The notes below the pieces were generated by a model. That model saw only the letters and a list, made by a program, of their open reading frames with translations. It was not told the origin of the DNA and did not search any database. A stretch of DNA of 64,000 nucleotides from Mucilaginibacter frigoritolerans (lineage in GTDB: Bacteria; Bacteroidota; Bacteroidia; Sphingobacteriales; Sphingobacteriaceae): assembly GCF_007830615.1 (NCBI RefSeq), contig NZ_VLLI01000005.1, positions 310,001-374,000 on the forward strand, read 5' to 3'. A program made the translations under genes and the position numbers. Below, in pieces: positions 51,896-61,699 of the stretch (position 1 is the first letter of the stretch; each line of letters starts with the position of its first letter).

Positions 51896-52300
51896 ATGAA
51901 AAAAGATTACAAAACCGAAATCGAAAGAAAAGGAAAATCAACTAAGCAGGGAATGGTTGTACTGGTGATATTTATTATCTTGTTTTTGATTGTTATGGTA
52001 AGAGTTGCTTTACGATCAGATTTAGGGGATACGCTTTCCAATGGTATGCCTTCTGATAATGATGCCTTCACCATTGCTAAGGACTATATTAAAACCACTT
52101 CAAGTTCAACAGATATCCGCTTTACTGATGATAGTTTTCGGGGGGATCATGAGGCTGATTCTGTGTATGTGATTAAGTCAACCTATGAATCTGGCCCAAA
52201 TACTGATAAAACCAACTTTTCTATTACCTTAAAATATCATGGTGGCAACAAGTTAAATAATAGCAGCTGGTCTGTTATTAGTCTGATTGCAGATAATTAA
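51896..52300 (+). CDS. Hypothetical single-pass membrane protein
   Basis: This is a 134-residue protein with a charged cytosolic N-terminus (KKDYKTEIERKGKSTKQG), a single transmembrane helix (about 20-39) and an extracytoplasmic domain of about 90 residues (DNDAFTIAKDYIKTTSSS, TNFSITLKYHGGNK). No known family is recognised. It is monocistronic with an imperfect hairpin terminator just after the stop. Confidence 0.65.
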   Translation: MKKDYKTEIERKGKSTKQGMVVLVIFIILFLIVMVRVALRSDLGDTLSNGMPSDNDAFTIAKDYIKTTSSSTDIRFTDDSFRGDHEADSVYVIKSTYESGPNTDKTNFSITLKYHGGNKLNNSSWSVISLIADN

Positions 52301-52333
52301 AAAAGCAAGCCTGAAAAATCAAGCCTGCTTCAA
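52298..52333 (+). terminator. Imperfect terminator hairpin after the membrane-protein gene
   Basis: AAGCAAGCCTGA pairs with TCAAGCCTGCTT with two mismatches around a short A-rich loop; it directly follows the stop codon. Confidence 0.5.
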
Positions 52334-52483
52334 TCACTCTAAAACAATCACCTCTAAATTAGAAGTATTTTAAACTTACTATGAAAGTAGTATCTACAAA
52401 ATTAAAATACAAAGGTATTGATTAGAACCTGGTATACAGGTAAATACATTTTCTTTTTACTAAATAGTGACAGAAGACGAAAA

Positions 52484-53101
52484 TTAATTAAGCAGACCTT
52501 TTATAAAAATATCAGCAAGCAGCAGGCGCTTATTATGGATTTCTTCCAAATCTTCTTTGCGGTGGAACATGGTCTTTTTATTAGATATCGAGCTTACTCT
52601 TACTCCATGCAAAGCATCTAGCAATAAACTTATAATTTCTGATGGGTTTTCAACCGGTTTTATATTCCCTTTATATGCTTCAATATTTATTGCATTAACA
52701 AGCAAATCAATCTCTGATTGATGAACCTTTTCAACAATTTCCCATATGGCATCAGGCAGGTTTTGCTCGTTAAGTCGGAAAAAATCAAAAAAATTGTAGT
52801 TTGTTACAATAAAATCGTGCTGCGTATTTATTTGAAATACAAAAGCTTCCTTTAAGTTACAAAAGGTATTTATTCTGCTTTCTAAAATTTTTAAATAGTC
52901 GGTAGCAACTTTTTGCATTACAGCTACATAAAGCTGACTTTTATCAGGGAAGTAATAATACAACAAAGCTTTCGACATGGATAAATCCCCGGCTATCTCA
53001 TTCATTGTAGTTTTTGAATAGCCATAATGTAAAAAACGCTGATGAGCGGCATCCAGAATTTTTTCCTTTTTAATATCCTGTTGATCAGTAACAGTAATCA
53101 T
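52484..53101 (-). CDS. TetR family transcriptional regulator
   Basis: This is a 205-residue TetR-like repressor with an N-terminal HTH (KILDAAHQRFLHYGYSKTTMNEIAGDLSMSKALLYYYFPDK, in which the SKALLYYYF recognition helix is typical) and an all-alpha ligand domain. It lies downstream of the RND pump gene, separated from it by that operon's terminator, so it has its own transcript. Targets are unknown; it may or may not concern the pump. Confidence 0.9.
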   Translation of the reverse strand: MITVTDQQDIKKEKILDAAHQRFLHYGYSKTTMNEIAGDLSMSKALLYYYFPDKSQLYVAVMQKVATDYLKILESRINTFCNLKEAFVFQINTQHDFIVTNYNFFDFFRLNEQNLPDAIWEIVEKVHQSEIDLLVNAINIEAYKGNIKPVENPSEIISLLLDALHGVRVSSISNKKTMFHRKEDLEEIHNKRLLLADIFIKGLLN

Positions 53102-53221
53102 TTGTTGAATTAATTATAAAATATAATACCAGATAAAGCTAAAATAGGTTGCTTGGGATTTACTGACTTTTTTAACAAATCTATCAAAATTTACAAAACT
53201 TTTTTTGTTTTAGCAACTAAT

Positions 53222-53263
53222 AAAAAAAATAGCCGCTCCATATACTGGAACGGCTATTTTTTT
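53222..53263 (-). terminator. Terminator of the RND efflux operon
   Basis: On the minus strand AATAGCCGTTCCA pairs with TGGAGCGGCTATT (one G-T pair) around a 5-base loop, followed by seven T residues. Confidence 0.88.
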
Positions 53264-53291
53264 ATTGAAGTATAATAAGTTCCTGTTTTAA

Positions 53292-56200
53292 TTAAACAGT
53301 AGCTGGTTCAAACTCTTCTTCTACTATTTTTTCCTTATTTCCACTTAGTTTATTTTTTAATCTTACCCTTATAATATACATACAAGGAACAAGTATAAGT
53401 GTGATAATTGTTGCAAATCCCAAACCAAATATCATTGTCCATGATAAAGGTCCCCAGAAAGCTACATTATCACCACCAAAATAAATATGTGGTTTAAAGT
53501 GAGTAAACAAGCCAGCAAAGTCAATATTAAAGCCTACAGCCAAAGGTATTAAACCTAATATGGCTGCACTTGCAGTAAGCAATACCGGTGTCATACGAGT
53601 TCTTGCGGCTTCAACTACTGCATCATGCAGGTTTAATCCCTGCTCTAACAGCATATCCGAAAATTCAACCAGTAAAATCCCGTTTCGGACTACCACCCCT
53701 GCGAGGGCAATGATACCAACACCAGACATTACCAGAGAGAAAGTCATATGGAAAATGCTCAGTCCAAGGAATACACCAATAATGCTAAAGAATATTTCAC
53801 TCAAAATAATCAATGTTTTACCAATTGAATTAAACAGCGCCATCAGAATAACCAGGATCATTCCAAATGATATCAGTAGCGCTTTACCTAGGAAAGCGCC
53901 GGTTTCGGCCTGATCTTCCTGTGAGCCTCCCATTTTGATAGATACATTCTCAGGCAGCTTAAAGTTTTTAAGTGCATTTGATATTTGTGCGTTTACATCG
54001 GCAGGAGTATTTGGCTTAATTACGTTTGAGCCTAATGTGAGTACTCTTCTTTGCTGCTTGTGTTTAATATTAGCATACGTATTAGTATAACGAATATCAG
54101 TAAAGGCCGAAATAGGTACTTGTCTTATTGCACCACCAGATGCTAAATCACGGTAGGTTATCTTAAGATTTCGTAACGCATCGATATTATTACGTTGATC
54201 TTCCTGGGCACGTACATCTATTTCGTAGTTATCTTCAGTAGTATTTCTAAAATCAGATGCCTTGGCACCGTATATTGAAGCACCCAAAGCCTGGTTTATT
54301 TGATTAGTAGTTATTCCTTCACGATTAGCCCTTTCACGGTCAACATCAAAAATAATTTCAGGCTTATCACTTTGTACATCCGGAACAAGCTGTTCTATAC
54401 CTGCTATATTTTGTTGTTCGAGGAATTTTTTTAGCCGACTTGCAGTATGTACCAGTGTATCCAAATTGTCGCCAGCTATTTCTAAACTAACATCCTTTTG
54501 TACCGGAGGGCCGCTGGCTTCCTGTGTAACAGCAATTTGTGCGCCCGGGAGACCCTGTACCGATGCTCTGATCCGATTTAATACTTTTTTAGTGTCCTTG
54601 CCATTCCTTTTGCCAAATTCAACAAATGCCACGGTAATTTTACCCTTATTATAATACGTACCCTGATCTTCGTCAGAAGGGTCAGTTACGCCTACGGAAA
54701 CGTTTGATATAATGGATGTTACAATGTCTTTGTCTGGTTCAACCACCTGGGCAACTCTTTTTTCTAATTTAGAAACCACCTGGTTAGTATAGGCCTGATC
54801 TGTACCAATTGGCATGGTTACGTATACATAAGCAAAGTTTGGATCGGCAGATGGGAATAGTTCTAAGTTAAGCTTACTTGCTATTGAAAATCCAATGGTA
54901 AAAATAAAAAGGAATATTGTACCTCCCAATACCCACCACGGGCTATGTACAGCTTTTTCGAGTAAATTGGCGTACCAGGTTTGAAAACGTGGCCATGCTT
55001 TTTTCTGGAACCTGTCAATCACCTTTAACAATACAAAGTGATTGAAAAGGAATAAGAATATAATCAGCACCATAAAGTTACCTATACCAATGCTGACAAC
55101 ACCAGTTGCCGCAAGCAGGTAAAAAAACACGGTTATAGCAGCAAGTATTCCTGTAGTACGTGCTGTTTTACGGTCAAACGTTTGATGATCATGTTCACCT
55201 TCGTGATGCGGTTTCATAAAATCGACCGCAAAAACAGGGTTCATGATATAAGCTACCACCAGTGAAGCAAGCAAAGTAATAATTAGCGTAATAGGCAGAA
55301 AGAACATAAAACTACCTATTAAACTATGCCAGAATGCTAACGGAATAAATGGTGCCAGTGTAGTCATTGTACCTGAAAATACTGGCATAAATACCTCTCC
55401 AGCTGCTATTTTAGCAGCCTTTTTGATAGGTATAGCCCCATTGTTAAAAATACGATGTGTATTTTCAATTACTACAATAGCATCATCCACTACTATACCC
55501 AGTGCCAGTAGAAAAGAGAACAATACAATCATATTCAGTGTAAATCCGATCCAGGGCATAATTAAAAATGCTATAAAACAGGATAATGGGACTGAAAGCG
55601 CTACGAATATAGCATTAGTACTACCCATAAAAAACATCAGGATAACTGTTACCAATATAAAACCAATGATAATGGTGTTGATTAGGTCGTTCAAAGTTGA
55701 ACGTGTTTTATCTGATTGATCACCAGTAACAGTTATACTTAATCCCTTTGGAAAAATTGTAGCTTGTTTTTGCTTAATGAGTGAGTATATCTCATCAGAA
55801 GCCTCGATCAAGTTTTCACCTGCTCTTTTGCTTACATTAAGCGTAATTACATTTTTAAAGTTAGGATCATTGGGCGTTTTTAAACGGGCATAGCTTTTCT
55901 GATCCTGAAAAGCATCTCTTACCTGGGCAATATCACTTAAATAGATTGCTCGGCCTTGAGGATTTCTGATTACCATTGCAGCAACCTGCTCAGCGCTTTT
56001 AAAATCCTCTTTTATATCTACGGCACGTTGCTCACCGTCAGCAGTTATAGTGCCAGCAGTCGAAAGTATATTTTCATTGCCAATAGCCTGTATAATATCA
56101 TTATAACCAACCTGTGCCGCAGTCATTTTATTGATATCGACATTGATCTGTATGTTTGGTTCCAGGGCTCCAACTTCATCAACTTTTGATATTTGCTTCA

Positions 56201-56726
56201 TACCTTCGATATCGTCTTTCAGGTTATCTGCATACTCTTTTAGTTTTTTAAGATCATAATCACCGGAGATATTTACATACAATATGGGTTGGTCGGCTAT
56301 ATTGATATCGGAAATATCAGATTCCTTTAAGTTATTATCGTTTTGTGGAAGATCCTGTTTTGCTTTGTCAACCGCATCCTTAACGTCTGTTTTAGCGTCC
56401 CTTATATTTACATCGGTATTAAACTCTGCAGTAATCACCGAAACATTCTGTTGCGTATTTGAGGTGACTTTTTTTAAGCCTTTGAGCGATTTCAACTGCT
56501 TTTCGAGCTGACGAGTCACTAATGTTTCAATATTTTGAGGCGATTGACCTGCATACGCTGTCGTTACGTAAATTTTAGGTATAGCTATATCCGGAAAGTT
56601 TTCTTTTGGCAAACTATAGTAGGATGAAAATCCCAATACCACAAGTAAGAACATCAGTACGTATACTGCCCGCTTGTTATCAATGGCCCAGCTTGAGGGG
56701 CCGAATTCTTTTTCCTGGTCTTTCAT
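53292..56726 (-). CDS. RND-family efflux pump, inner-membrane subunit (enlarged)
   Basis: This is a 1144-residue resistance-nodulation-division transporter (AcrB/MMPL superfamily, PF00873), about 100 residues longer than usual. The proton-relay aspartates Asp414 and Asp415 are in IVVDDAIVVIENTHR. After residue 500 there is an insertion with a His-rich stretch (HHEGEHDH, 507-514) and two extra hydrophobic segments (about 527-568). The second half starts near 595. The pump takes substrates from the periplasm through the adaptor and TolC-like channel, whose genes precede it (19-base gap). The substrate is unknown. Confidence 0.93.
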   Translation of the reverse strand: MKDQEKEFGPSSWAIDNKRAVYVLMFLLVVLGFSSYYSLPKENFPDIAIPKIYVTTAYAGQSPQNIETLVTRQLEKQLKSLKGLKKVTSNTQQNVSVITAEFNTDVNIRDAKTDVKDAVDKAKQDLPQNDNNLKESDISDINIADQPILYVNISGDYDLKKLKEYADNLKDDIEGMKQISKVDEVGALEPNIQINVDINKMTAAQVGYNDIIQAIGNENILSTAGTITADGEQRAVDIKEDFKSAEQVAAMVIRNPQGRAIYLSDIAQVRDAFQDQKSYARLKTPNDPNFKNVITLNVSKRAGENLIEASDEIYSLIKQKQATIFPKGLSITVTGDQSDKTRSTLNDLINTIIIGFILVTVILMFFMGSTNAIFVALSVPLSCFIAFLIMPWIGFTLNMIVLFSFLLALGIVVDDAIVVIENTHRIFNNGAIPIKKAAKIAAGEVFMPVFSGTMTTLAPFIPLAFWHSLIGSFMFFLPITLIITLLASLVVAYIMNPVFAVDFMKPHHEGEHDHQTFDRKTARTTGILAAITVFFYLLAATGVVSIGIGNFMVLIIFLFLFNHFVLLKVIDRFQKKAWPRFQTWYANLLEKAVHSPWWVLGGTIFLFIFTIGFSIASKLNLELFPSADPNFAYVYVTMPIGTDQAYTNQVVSKLEKRVAQVVEPDKDIVTSIISNVSVGVTDPSDEDQGTYYNKGKITVAFVEFGKRNGKDTKKVLNRIRASVQGLPGAQIAVTQEASGPPVQKDVSLEIAGDNLDTLVHTASRLKKFLEQQNIAGIEQLVPDVQSDKPEIIFDVDRERANREGITTNQINQALGASIYGAKASDFRNTTEDNYEIDVRAQEDQRNNIDALRNLKITYRDLASGGAIRQVPISAFTDIRYTNTYANIKHKQQRRVLTLGSNVIKPNTPADVNAQISNALKNFKLPENVSIKMGGSQEDQAETGAFLGKALLISFGMILVILMALFNSIGKTLIILSEIFFSIIGVFLGLSIFHMTFSLVMSGVGIIALAGVVVRNGILLVEFSDMLLEQGLNLHDAVVEAARTRMTPVLLTASAAILGLIPLAVGFNIDFAGLFTHFKPHIYFGGDNVAFWGPLSWTMIFGLGFATIITLILVPCMYIIRVRLKNKLSGNKEKIVEEEFEPATV

Positions 56727-56745
56727 TTTAAATCAGTTTATATAA

Positions 56746-57846
56746 TTAATTACCAGCTTGTAATATTCTTACTTTATCGCCGTCGCCAAGTTCACTGGCG
56801 CCTTCAGTTATGACCTGGTCACCAGCGGTAAGGCCTGATTTTACTTCGGTTAAATTGTTTGAGGTGGCGCCTTCTGTAATGTTTTTGCGTTTTGCAAAGC
56901 CGTTTACATTTACATACACGTAATCGCCTTCATCTGATTTTTGGATACTGTTTAACGGAACAACAATTGCATTGTGCCTTGAGTAATTGGCAATTTTCAC
57001 AACAGCAGTCATATTAGGGCGAAACTCTTTGTTTTGTGGCAGTTGTACTTCAATGCCAAAACTGCGCGAGTTAGGGTCAATAACTTTAGCAGCAAAGGTA
57101 ACCTTTGTTCTTAATGAATCATCCACATCAGGGAAAAGGATTAAAACACTATCACCCTGATTAACACTACCTGAATACGATTCTGGGACATCAGCTTTAA
57201 CTTTTAAATAGTTAGCATTCACAATACGAATACCGGTAGTTCCTGGCTGTGCTATCTGTCCCAATTTAAGGTCCATCTGATCAATGGTGCCGTTTATGGG
57301 TGATACTATACGATAAAGATCTGCTTGCTGACGTAAAGAAGCCACTTGTTTTATGGAGCTTTGTAAAGCTGTTTGAGCCTGTAAGAATTGTACCTCGGTG
57401 CCAATTTTTTGATCCCATAAGTTTTTCTGACGTTCAAACAAAGTACGATTCAGATTAACCTGGGTTTCTGCCTGGGCAATGTTCTGAACTAAAACGCTAT
57501 TGTCTAATTGTACCAAAACCTGTCCCTTAGTTACTTTTTGACCTGGCTTTACATAAATAGCTGTAATGGACCCTGGAGATTGCGGATAGGCTGTGACATT
57601 TTCCAAGGCATCTATACGGCCTTGGATTTGTACATAGTTGGTGAAATTACTTGCCTTAATAGTATAAGCACTTACATCAGTTGTTTTTACAGAGTCTTTT
57701 TTGCCAACTTCTAATTGTAGTTGAGTTATTTTTGAATTGATATCTGCCTGTTGTTTTTTCAGATCAGCCAGCTCAGCAGCTTTATCTTTAGGTTTACTGC
57801 AAGCCGCCAGTGCCAGTATTGCCGAAATGTATATTAGTTTTTTCAT
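56746..57846 (-). CDS. RND efflux periplasmic adaptor (membrane fusion protein)
   Basis: This is a 366-residue HlyD/AcrA-type adaptor with a lipoprotein signal (lipobox LAAC in ALAACSK). A short coiled coil at 25-50, a biotinyl-lipoyl-like half (TAYPQSPGSITAIYVKPGQKVTKGQV), an alpha hairpin (about 125-175), a beta barrel and the membrane-proximal domain (EGATSNNLTEVKSGLTAGDQ) follow. It links the RND pump to the TolC-like protein; gene order is tolC-like, adaptor, pump. Confidence 0.93.
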   Translation of the reverse strand: MKKLIYISAILALAACSKPKDKAAELADLKKQQADINSKITQLQLEVGKKDSVKTTDVSAYTIKASNFTNYVQIQGRIDALENVTAYPQSPGSITAIYVKPGQKVTKGQVLVQLDNSVLVQNIAQAETQVNLNRTLFERQKNLWDQKIGTEVQFLQAQTALQSSIKQVASLRQQADLYRIVSPINGTIDQMDLKLGQIAQPGTTGIRIVNANYLKVKADVPESYSGSVNQGDSVLILFPDVDDSLRTKVTFAAKVIDPNSRSFGIEVQLPQNKEFRPNMTAVVKIANYSRHNAIVVPLNSIQKSDEGDYVYVNVNGFAKRKNITEGATSNNLTEVKSGLTAGDQVITEGASELGDGDKVRILQAGN

Positions 57847-57885
57847 GTCTCTTTTTTATATGCTGTTAATAGTATAAGGTTATAA

Positions 57886-59313
57886 TTATTTAATGCGCCC
57901 GTATGCTTTGTCTAAATCAACTTTGCTTACCAATGTATCGTACAAGCCTTTTATATAGTTATTATCAGCCTGTTCGAGGTCTGTCTGAGCCTGTGTAACT
58001 TCTATACTTGAGCCTACTCCTTGTTTATATTTGATTTCAGTTACCCTCAGAATTTCTCGTGCTAATTCTTGACTTTGCTTTTGATTTTTTAATGTTTGCA
58101 GACCATTTGTATAAGTAATCTGAGCCTGACTTGCTTGAAGAGTTAACGCATTCTTAAGATTATATAAATCATTCTCCGATTTTAACACTGCTATTTTCGA
58201 CTGCCTTACCTGGTTTATTCTTTGACCACCACTGAAAATCGGGACATTTAGATTTACGCCTATATAGGTTGCAGGATATGAGGTTTTATAAAGCTGACTG
58301 AAGCTATTGTTTTGATAAGTAATAGCAGAATTTCCAACTGCCGACAAAGTTGGAAGATATTGCGATTTTTTACGTTGCAAATCAAGCTCATTAAGTTTCA
58401 AATTGGTTTCAGTTAGGCTATATTCAATTCTATTATGATAAAATGAAGTGTCAATACCATTGTCCGCTAAATTGTCTTCAAGTTTTATATCTTCAAGTTT
58501 GTCTATCAAAACCAACTTAGCATTGATAGGCATACCCATTTGGAATTTTAAAAGCTGATAATTTAAAACTAGCAGCCTAACCGTATTATCTCTATTGGTT
58601 AGCAAATTGTTATATTGAACCTGTAATCTTTGTACATCTATCAATTCTACAAAACCTTGTTTGTTTTGAGCAATAGTTTGATCTAATTGTTGTTTAAGTT
58701 GTTCAATGTTGGCATCTAGTAATTTTATTTGTTCATTACTAACCAATACCTGATAATAAGCTTTGGTAACGTTTACATTTGCTTCTATTTTTGAACGTGT
58801 AAACATACATTGAGATAACTCTTTATAAGTTTTTGAAGCCTTTAATCCCACAAGGTATGAGCCGTCAAATAATATTTGATTTAGCGTTACCCCTAAATTA
58901 CTATTATAAGTTTGATATAAACTTATTGACTGTGGTTTAGAATTGCTTTGAGGCGCAGTTGCCGATATAACCTCATTAGTGGAGCTGTTCTTAACGTTTT
59001 GTTGATTCAGAATAGAGTAAATAGGACCTGATATAAAATCTGGGAATATAATTGACGGTGTTTTTAAATAATCTTGAAAACCAGCAGTACCACTAATCTG
59101 TGGCAAGCCAATTCCGGTTGTTTCTTTCACCTTATATTCTGCGCTCTTAATATCCAAAGCAGCATTTACAACAGAGTCTTGATGGGCGTAGGCATAATTC
59201 ACACAATCAGCTACAGTATATTTATATATGCCGGTATCCTGAACCGCTTGCTGTGCCTGGCTTTTTAAGGCCATTGTACACAATATGGAAGCTATTAGTA
59301 ATTTATATTTCAT
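57886..59313 (-). CDS. TolC-like outer membrane efflux protein
   Basis: This is a 475-residue outer-membrane channel of the TolC/OEP family (PF02321, two repeats) with a signal peptide ending SQAQ. Long alpha-helical hairpins are evident (for example YYQVLVSNEQIKLLDANIEQ and QGVGSSIEVTQAQTDLEQAD, the classical end-of-repeat motif). It completes the tripartite efflux system with the next two genes. The TetR gene lies 100 bases upstream on the same strand. Confidence 0.92.
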   Translation of the reverse strand: MKYKLLIASILCTMALKSQAQQAVQDTGIYKYTVADCVNYAYAHQDSVVNAALDIKSAEYKVKETTGIGLPQISGTAGFQDYLKTPSIIFPDFISGPIYSILNQQNVKNSSTNEVISATAPQSNSKPQSISLYQTYNSNLGVTLNQILFDGSYLVGLKASKTYKELSQCMFTRSKIEANVNVTKAYYQVLVSNEQIKLLDANIEQLKQQLDQTIAQNKQGFVELIDVQRLQVQYNNLLTNRDNTVRLLVLNYQLLKFQMGMPINAKLVLIDKLEDIKLEDNLADNGIDTSFYHNRIEYSLTETNLKLNELDLQRKKSQYLPTLSAVGNSAITYQNNSFSQLYKTSYPATYIGVNLNVPIFSGGQRINQVRQSKIAVLKSENDLYNLKNALTLQASQAQITYTNGLQTLKNQKQSQELAREILRVTEIKYKQGVGSSIEVTQAQTDLEQADNNYIKGLYDTLVSKVDLDKAYGRIK

Positions 59314-59412
59314 TTTTATTGGTTGTGTTTTGTGTATATCGATTTAAGATCTTTTAATTGGACATTATTATCAAAATAAAGCATTGTAAATGACAGCCCT
59401 ATGTCAACAGCT

Positions 59413-60024
59413 TTACTCGTTAGCAATGTTTTTGTATTGATTGAGTAATTTATATCCCTTAAGTGTACAAATGCCATAGTTGAAATGTTCGTTAAATTGT
59501 TGCTGTACTGTCCATGTGTTAAATTCAGCAACAGGGAAAATAGTGGTGTTAAAGCCAAATTCTACCTGGTTAACCCGCATCCGGGCAATTATTTTAACAT
59601 CAATCTCGGGTCTTATATATCCCTGATTAATTCCCTTATTTAAAAGCTCTTCAAGTGTATGTACTAATACCCCCGATTTAAAGTTCTGAAACTGCCTCCA
59701 GGCCTCAGGATGATACTTTTGCATGTCATGAATTACTATCGGGTTAATTCTTGAAAATATTTCTTCCGAACATTTCATCATATTAATCATCTCTTCAATC
59801 ACATTGCCCGATTTGCTGATAATGTCAGCCATCTGATCTTCATCCTCTTTTAGCTTCTTCCTCACCAAAGCTATCACCAATTCATTTTTATCTTTAAAAA
59901 ATTGGTAGATGGTTTTTTTTGACATACCCAGGTGCCTGGCTATATCATCCATTGTGATGCTTTTTATCCCTGCTGTTAAAAACAGTTCTTCGCTACCCTG
60001 AATTATTCTTTCTGTTTGAACCAT
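59413..60024 (-). CDS. TetR family regulator of the RND operon
   Basis: This is a 203-residue TetR-type repressor: HTH ELFLTAGIKSITMDDIARHLGMSKKTIYQFFKDK at residues 12-46, helical ligand-binding domain thereafter. It is the first gene of the minus-strand row TetR, tolC-like, adaptor, pump, the standard layout of regulated RND operons. Its start codon lies in a palindrome (60024-60040) that may be its own operator. Confidence 0.92.
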   Translation of the reverse strand: MVQTERIIQGSEELFLTAGIKSITMDDIARHLGMSKKTIYQFFKDKNELVIALVRKKLKEDEDQMADIISKSGNVIEEMINMMKCSEEIFSRINPIVIHDMQKYHPEAWRQFQNFKSGVLVHTLEELLNKGINQGYIRPEIDVKIIARMRVNQVEFGFNTTIFPVAEFNTWTVQQQFNEHFNYGICTLKGYKLLNQYKNIANE

Positions 60025-60040
60025 TGACTTAATTGGTCAA
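60024..60040. promoter_or_regulatory. Candidate TetR operator TTGACTTAATTGGTCAA
   Basis: This 17-bp sequence with arms TTGAC / GTCAA and an AT-rich centre sits at the TetR start codon. A second inverted repeat TGGAAAC / GTTTCCA spans 60046-60075. Both are typical positions for autorepression. Confidence 0.5.
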
Positions 60041-60226
60041 AACTATGGAAACATTTTTAGATTTCAAAGTTTCCAAAGCGAAAAAACAATTCATCCAAAG
60101 TTATTTTTAAGACATTGATTTTTAGATGGGTAATATTGCCATTATACAGGGCTTTTTGCGACAATCTTATCCCCTAAATCAGGACCTTTATGTATAAAGC
60201 CATCATAAAAACCCCGGCTTAATTGC

Positions 60227-60234
60227 TAACTTTG
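60227..60234 (+). promoter_or_regulatory. -7 promoter element (TAACTTTG) of purB
   Basis: The octamer matches TAnnTTTG and ends 16 bases before the purB ATG, giving a short leader. No clear -33 element is seen. Confidence 0.45.
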
Positions 60235-60250
60235 CAAAAAATTAACACAC

Positions 60251-61594
60251 ATGAACTTAACACCTCTTTCAGCAATATCGCCCATTGATGGCCGTTACCG
60301 TAATACTACCGCAGAACTAGCCTTGTACTTTTCGGAATATGCCCTTATAAAATACCGCGTGTTTGTTGAAATAGAATACTTTATAGCTTTATGCGAACAT
60401 CCTTTGCCTCAACTACAAAACTTTGATAAAAATGTAGCGGAAAAGTTACGTGATATCTACAAAAAATTTAGCGAGGCTGATGCGGAGAGTATTAAAGTTA
60501 TTGAAAAAACAACCAACCATGATGTTAAGGCGGTTGAATATTTTATAAAGAAAGAGTTTGATAAACTGGGCCTTAGCGAGTATAAAGAGTTTATACATTT
60601 TGGTTTAACCTCACAGGATATTAATAATACAGCGATCCCGTATACTGTTAAACTGGCTTTAAATAATACTTATTACCCAGCCATTAATGAGTTAATAGAC
60701 ATATTAAAAAAATACGCTGCCGATTGGGAAAATGTTTCCATGTTGGCGCATACCCACGGGCAGCCAGCCTCGCCAAGCCGGTTGGGAAAAGAAATTCAGG
60801 TTTTTATTGAAAGACTAGAGAATCAACTAAACTTGTTAAAACCTATACCCTATTCAGCAAAGTTTGGTGGAGCCACCGGTAACTTTAATGCGCATAATAT
60901 TGGTTATCCTGAAATTGACTGGAAGGCATTCGGAAATAATTTCGTAAACAATATTTTAGGTTTAAGCAGGTCGCAGTTTACTACTCAAATAGAGCATTAT
61001 GATAATTTTGCAGCACAGTGCGATGCTTTAAAAAGAATAAATAATATACTGATTGATCTTAACCGGGATATGTGGGCGTATATCTCGATGAATTATTTTA
61101 AACAGAAAATAAAAGAAGGCGAAATAGGCTCATCAGCTATGCCGCATAAAGTTAACCCTATTGATTTTGAAAATTCTGAAGGTAACCTGGGTATTGCAAA
61201 TGCATTGTTTGAACATTTTGCGGCTAAATTGCCAATCTCAAGATTGCAACGCGATTTAACTGATTCAACCGTTTTGCGGAATGTTGGCGTGCCCGTGGCA
61301 CATACTTTAATTGCTATTAAATCAACCGTAAAAGGTTTAAACAAATTACTGCTAAACCAGAATGCTTTAAATGCCGATCTGGAAGCTAACTGGGCTGTTG
61401 TTGCCGAAGCTATACAAACCATCCTGCGCCGTGAAGGATATCCAAATCCTTATGAAGCATTAAAAGAGCTCACCCGCACTAATCAGGGAGTAAATGCAGC
61501 AACTATTGCTGATTTTGTTGAAGGGCTGGATATAAGCGCAACTATTAAAGAGGAGATAAAAAAGATTTCTCCATCTAATTATACAGGCATTTAA
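60251..61594 (+). CDS. purB: Adenylosuccinate lyase
   Basis: PurB catalyses two eliminations of fumarate: SAICAR to AICAR and adenylosuccinate to AMP in purine synthesis. It has 447 residues. The superfamily signature SSAMPHKVNPIDFENSEGN is present (near residue 295), together with LSPIDGRYRN-like ISPIDGRY at the N-terminus and HFGLTSQDINNT. The length matches the E. coli-type class. It is a single gene, apparently driven by a short-leader promoter. Confidence 0.97.
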   Translation: MNLTPLSAISPIDGRYRNTTAELALYFSEYALIKYRVFVEIEYFIALCEHPLPQLQNFDKNVAEKLRDIYKKFSEADAESIKVIEKTTNHDVKAVEYFIKKEFDKLGLSEYKEFIHFGLTSQDINNTAIPYTVKLALNNTYYPAINELIDILKKYAADWENVSMLAHTHGQPASPSRLGKEIQVFIERLENQLNLLKPIPYSAKFGGATGNFNAHNIGYPEIDWKAFGNNFVNNILGLSRSQFTTQIEHYDNFAAQCDALKRINNILIDLNRDMWAYISMNYFKQKIKEGEIGSSAMPHKVNPIDFENSEGNLGIANALFEHFAAKLPISRLQRDLTDSTVLRNVGVPVAHTLIAIKSTVKGLNKLLLNQNALNADLEANWAVVAEAIQTILRREGYPNPYEALKELTRTNQGVNAATIADFVEGLDISATIKEEIKKISPSNYTGI

Positions 61595-61699
61595 ACTTCA
61601 AACATATAAGTCACGCATAGGTCATAACTGTTTAATAGTACTGAATAAATCAAAAAGCTATCTAAATTTGTTAATTGATTATATTAATTTAAAACTAAG

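Noticed and set aside
52484..60024. The two TetR genes as a paired regulatory duplication of the efflux operon
   Set aside because: The downstream TetR gene is separated by a strong terminator and its sequence is not close to the upstream one, so only the first is assigned to the pump.
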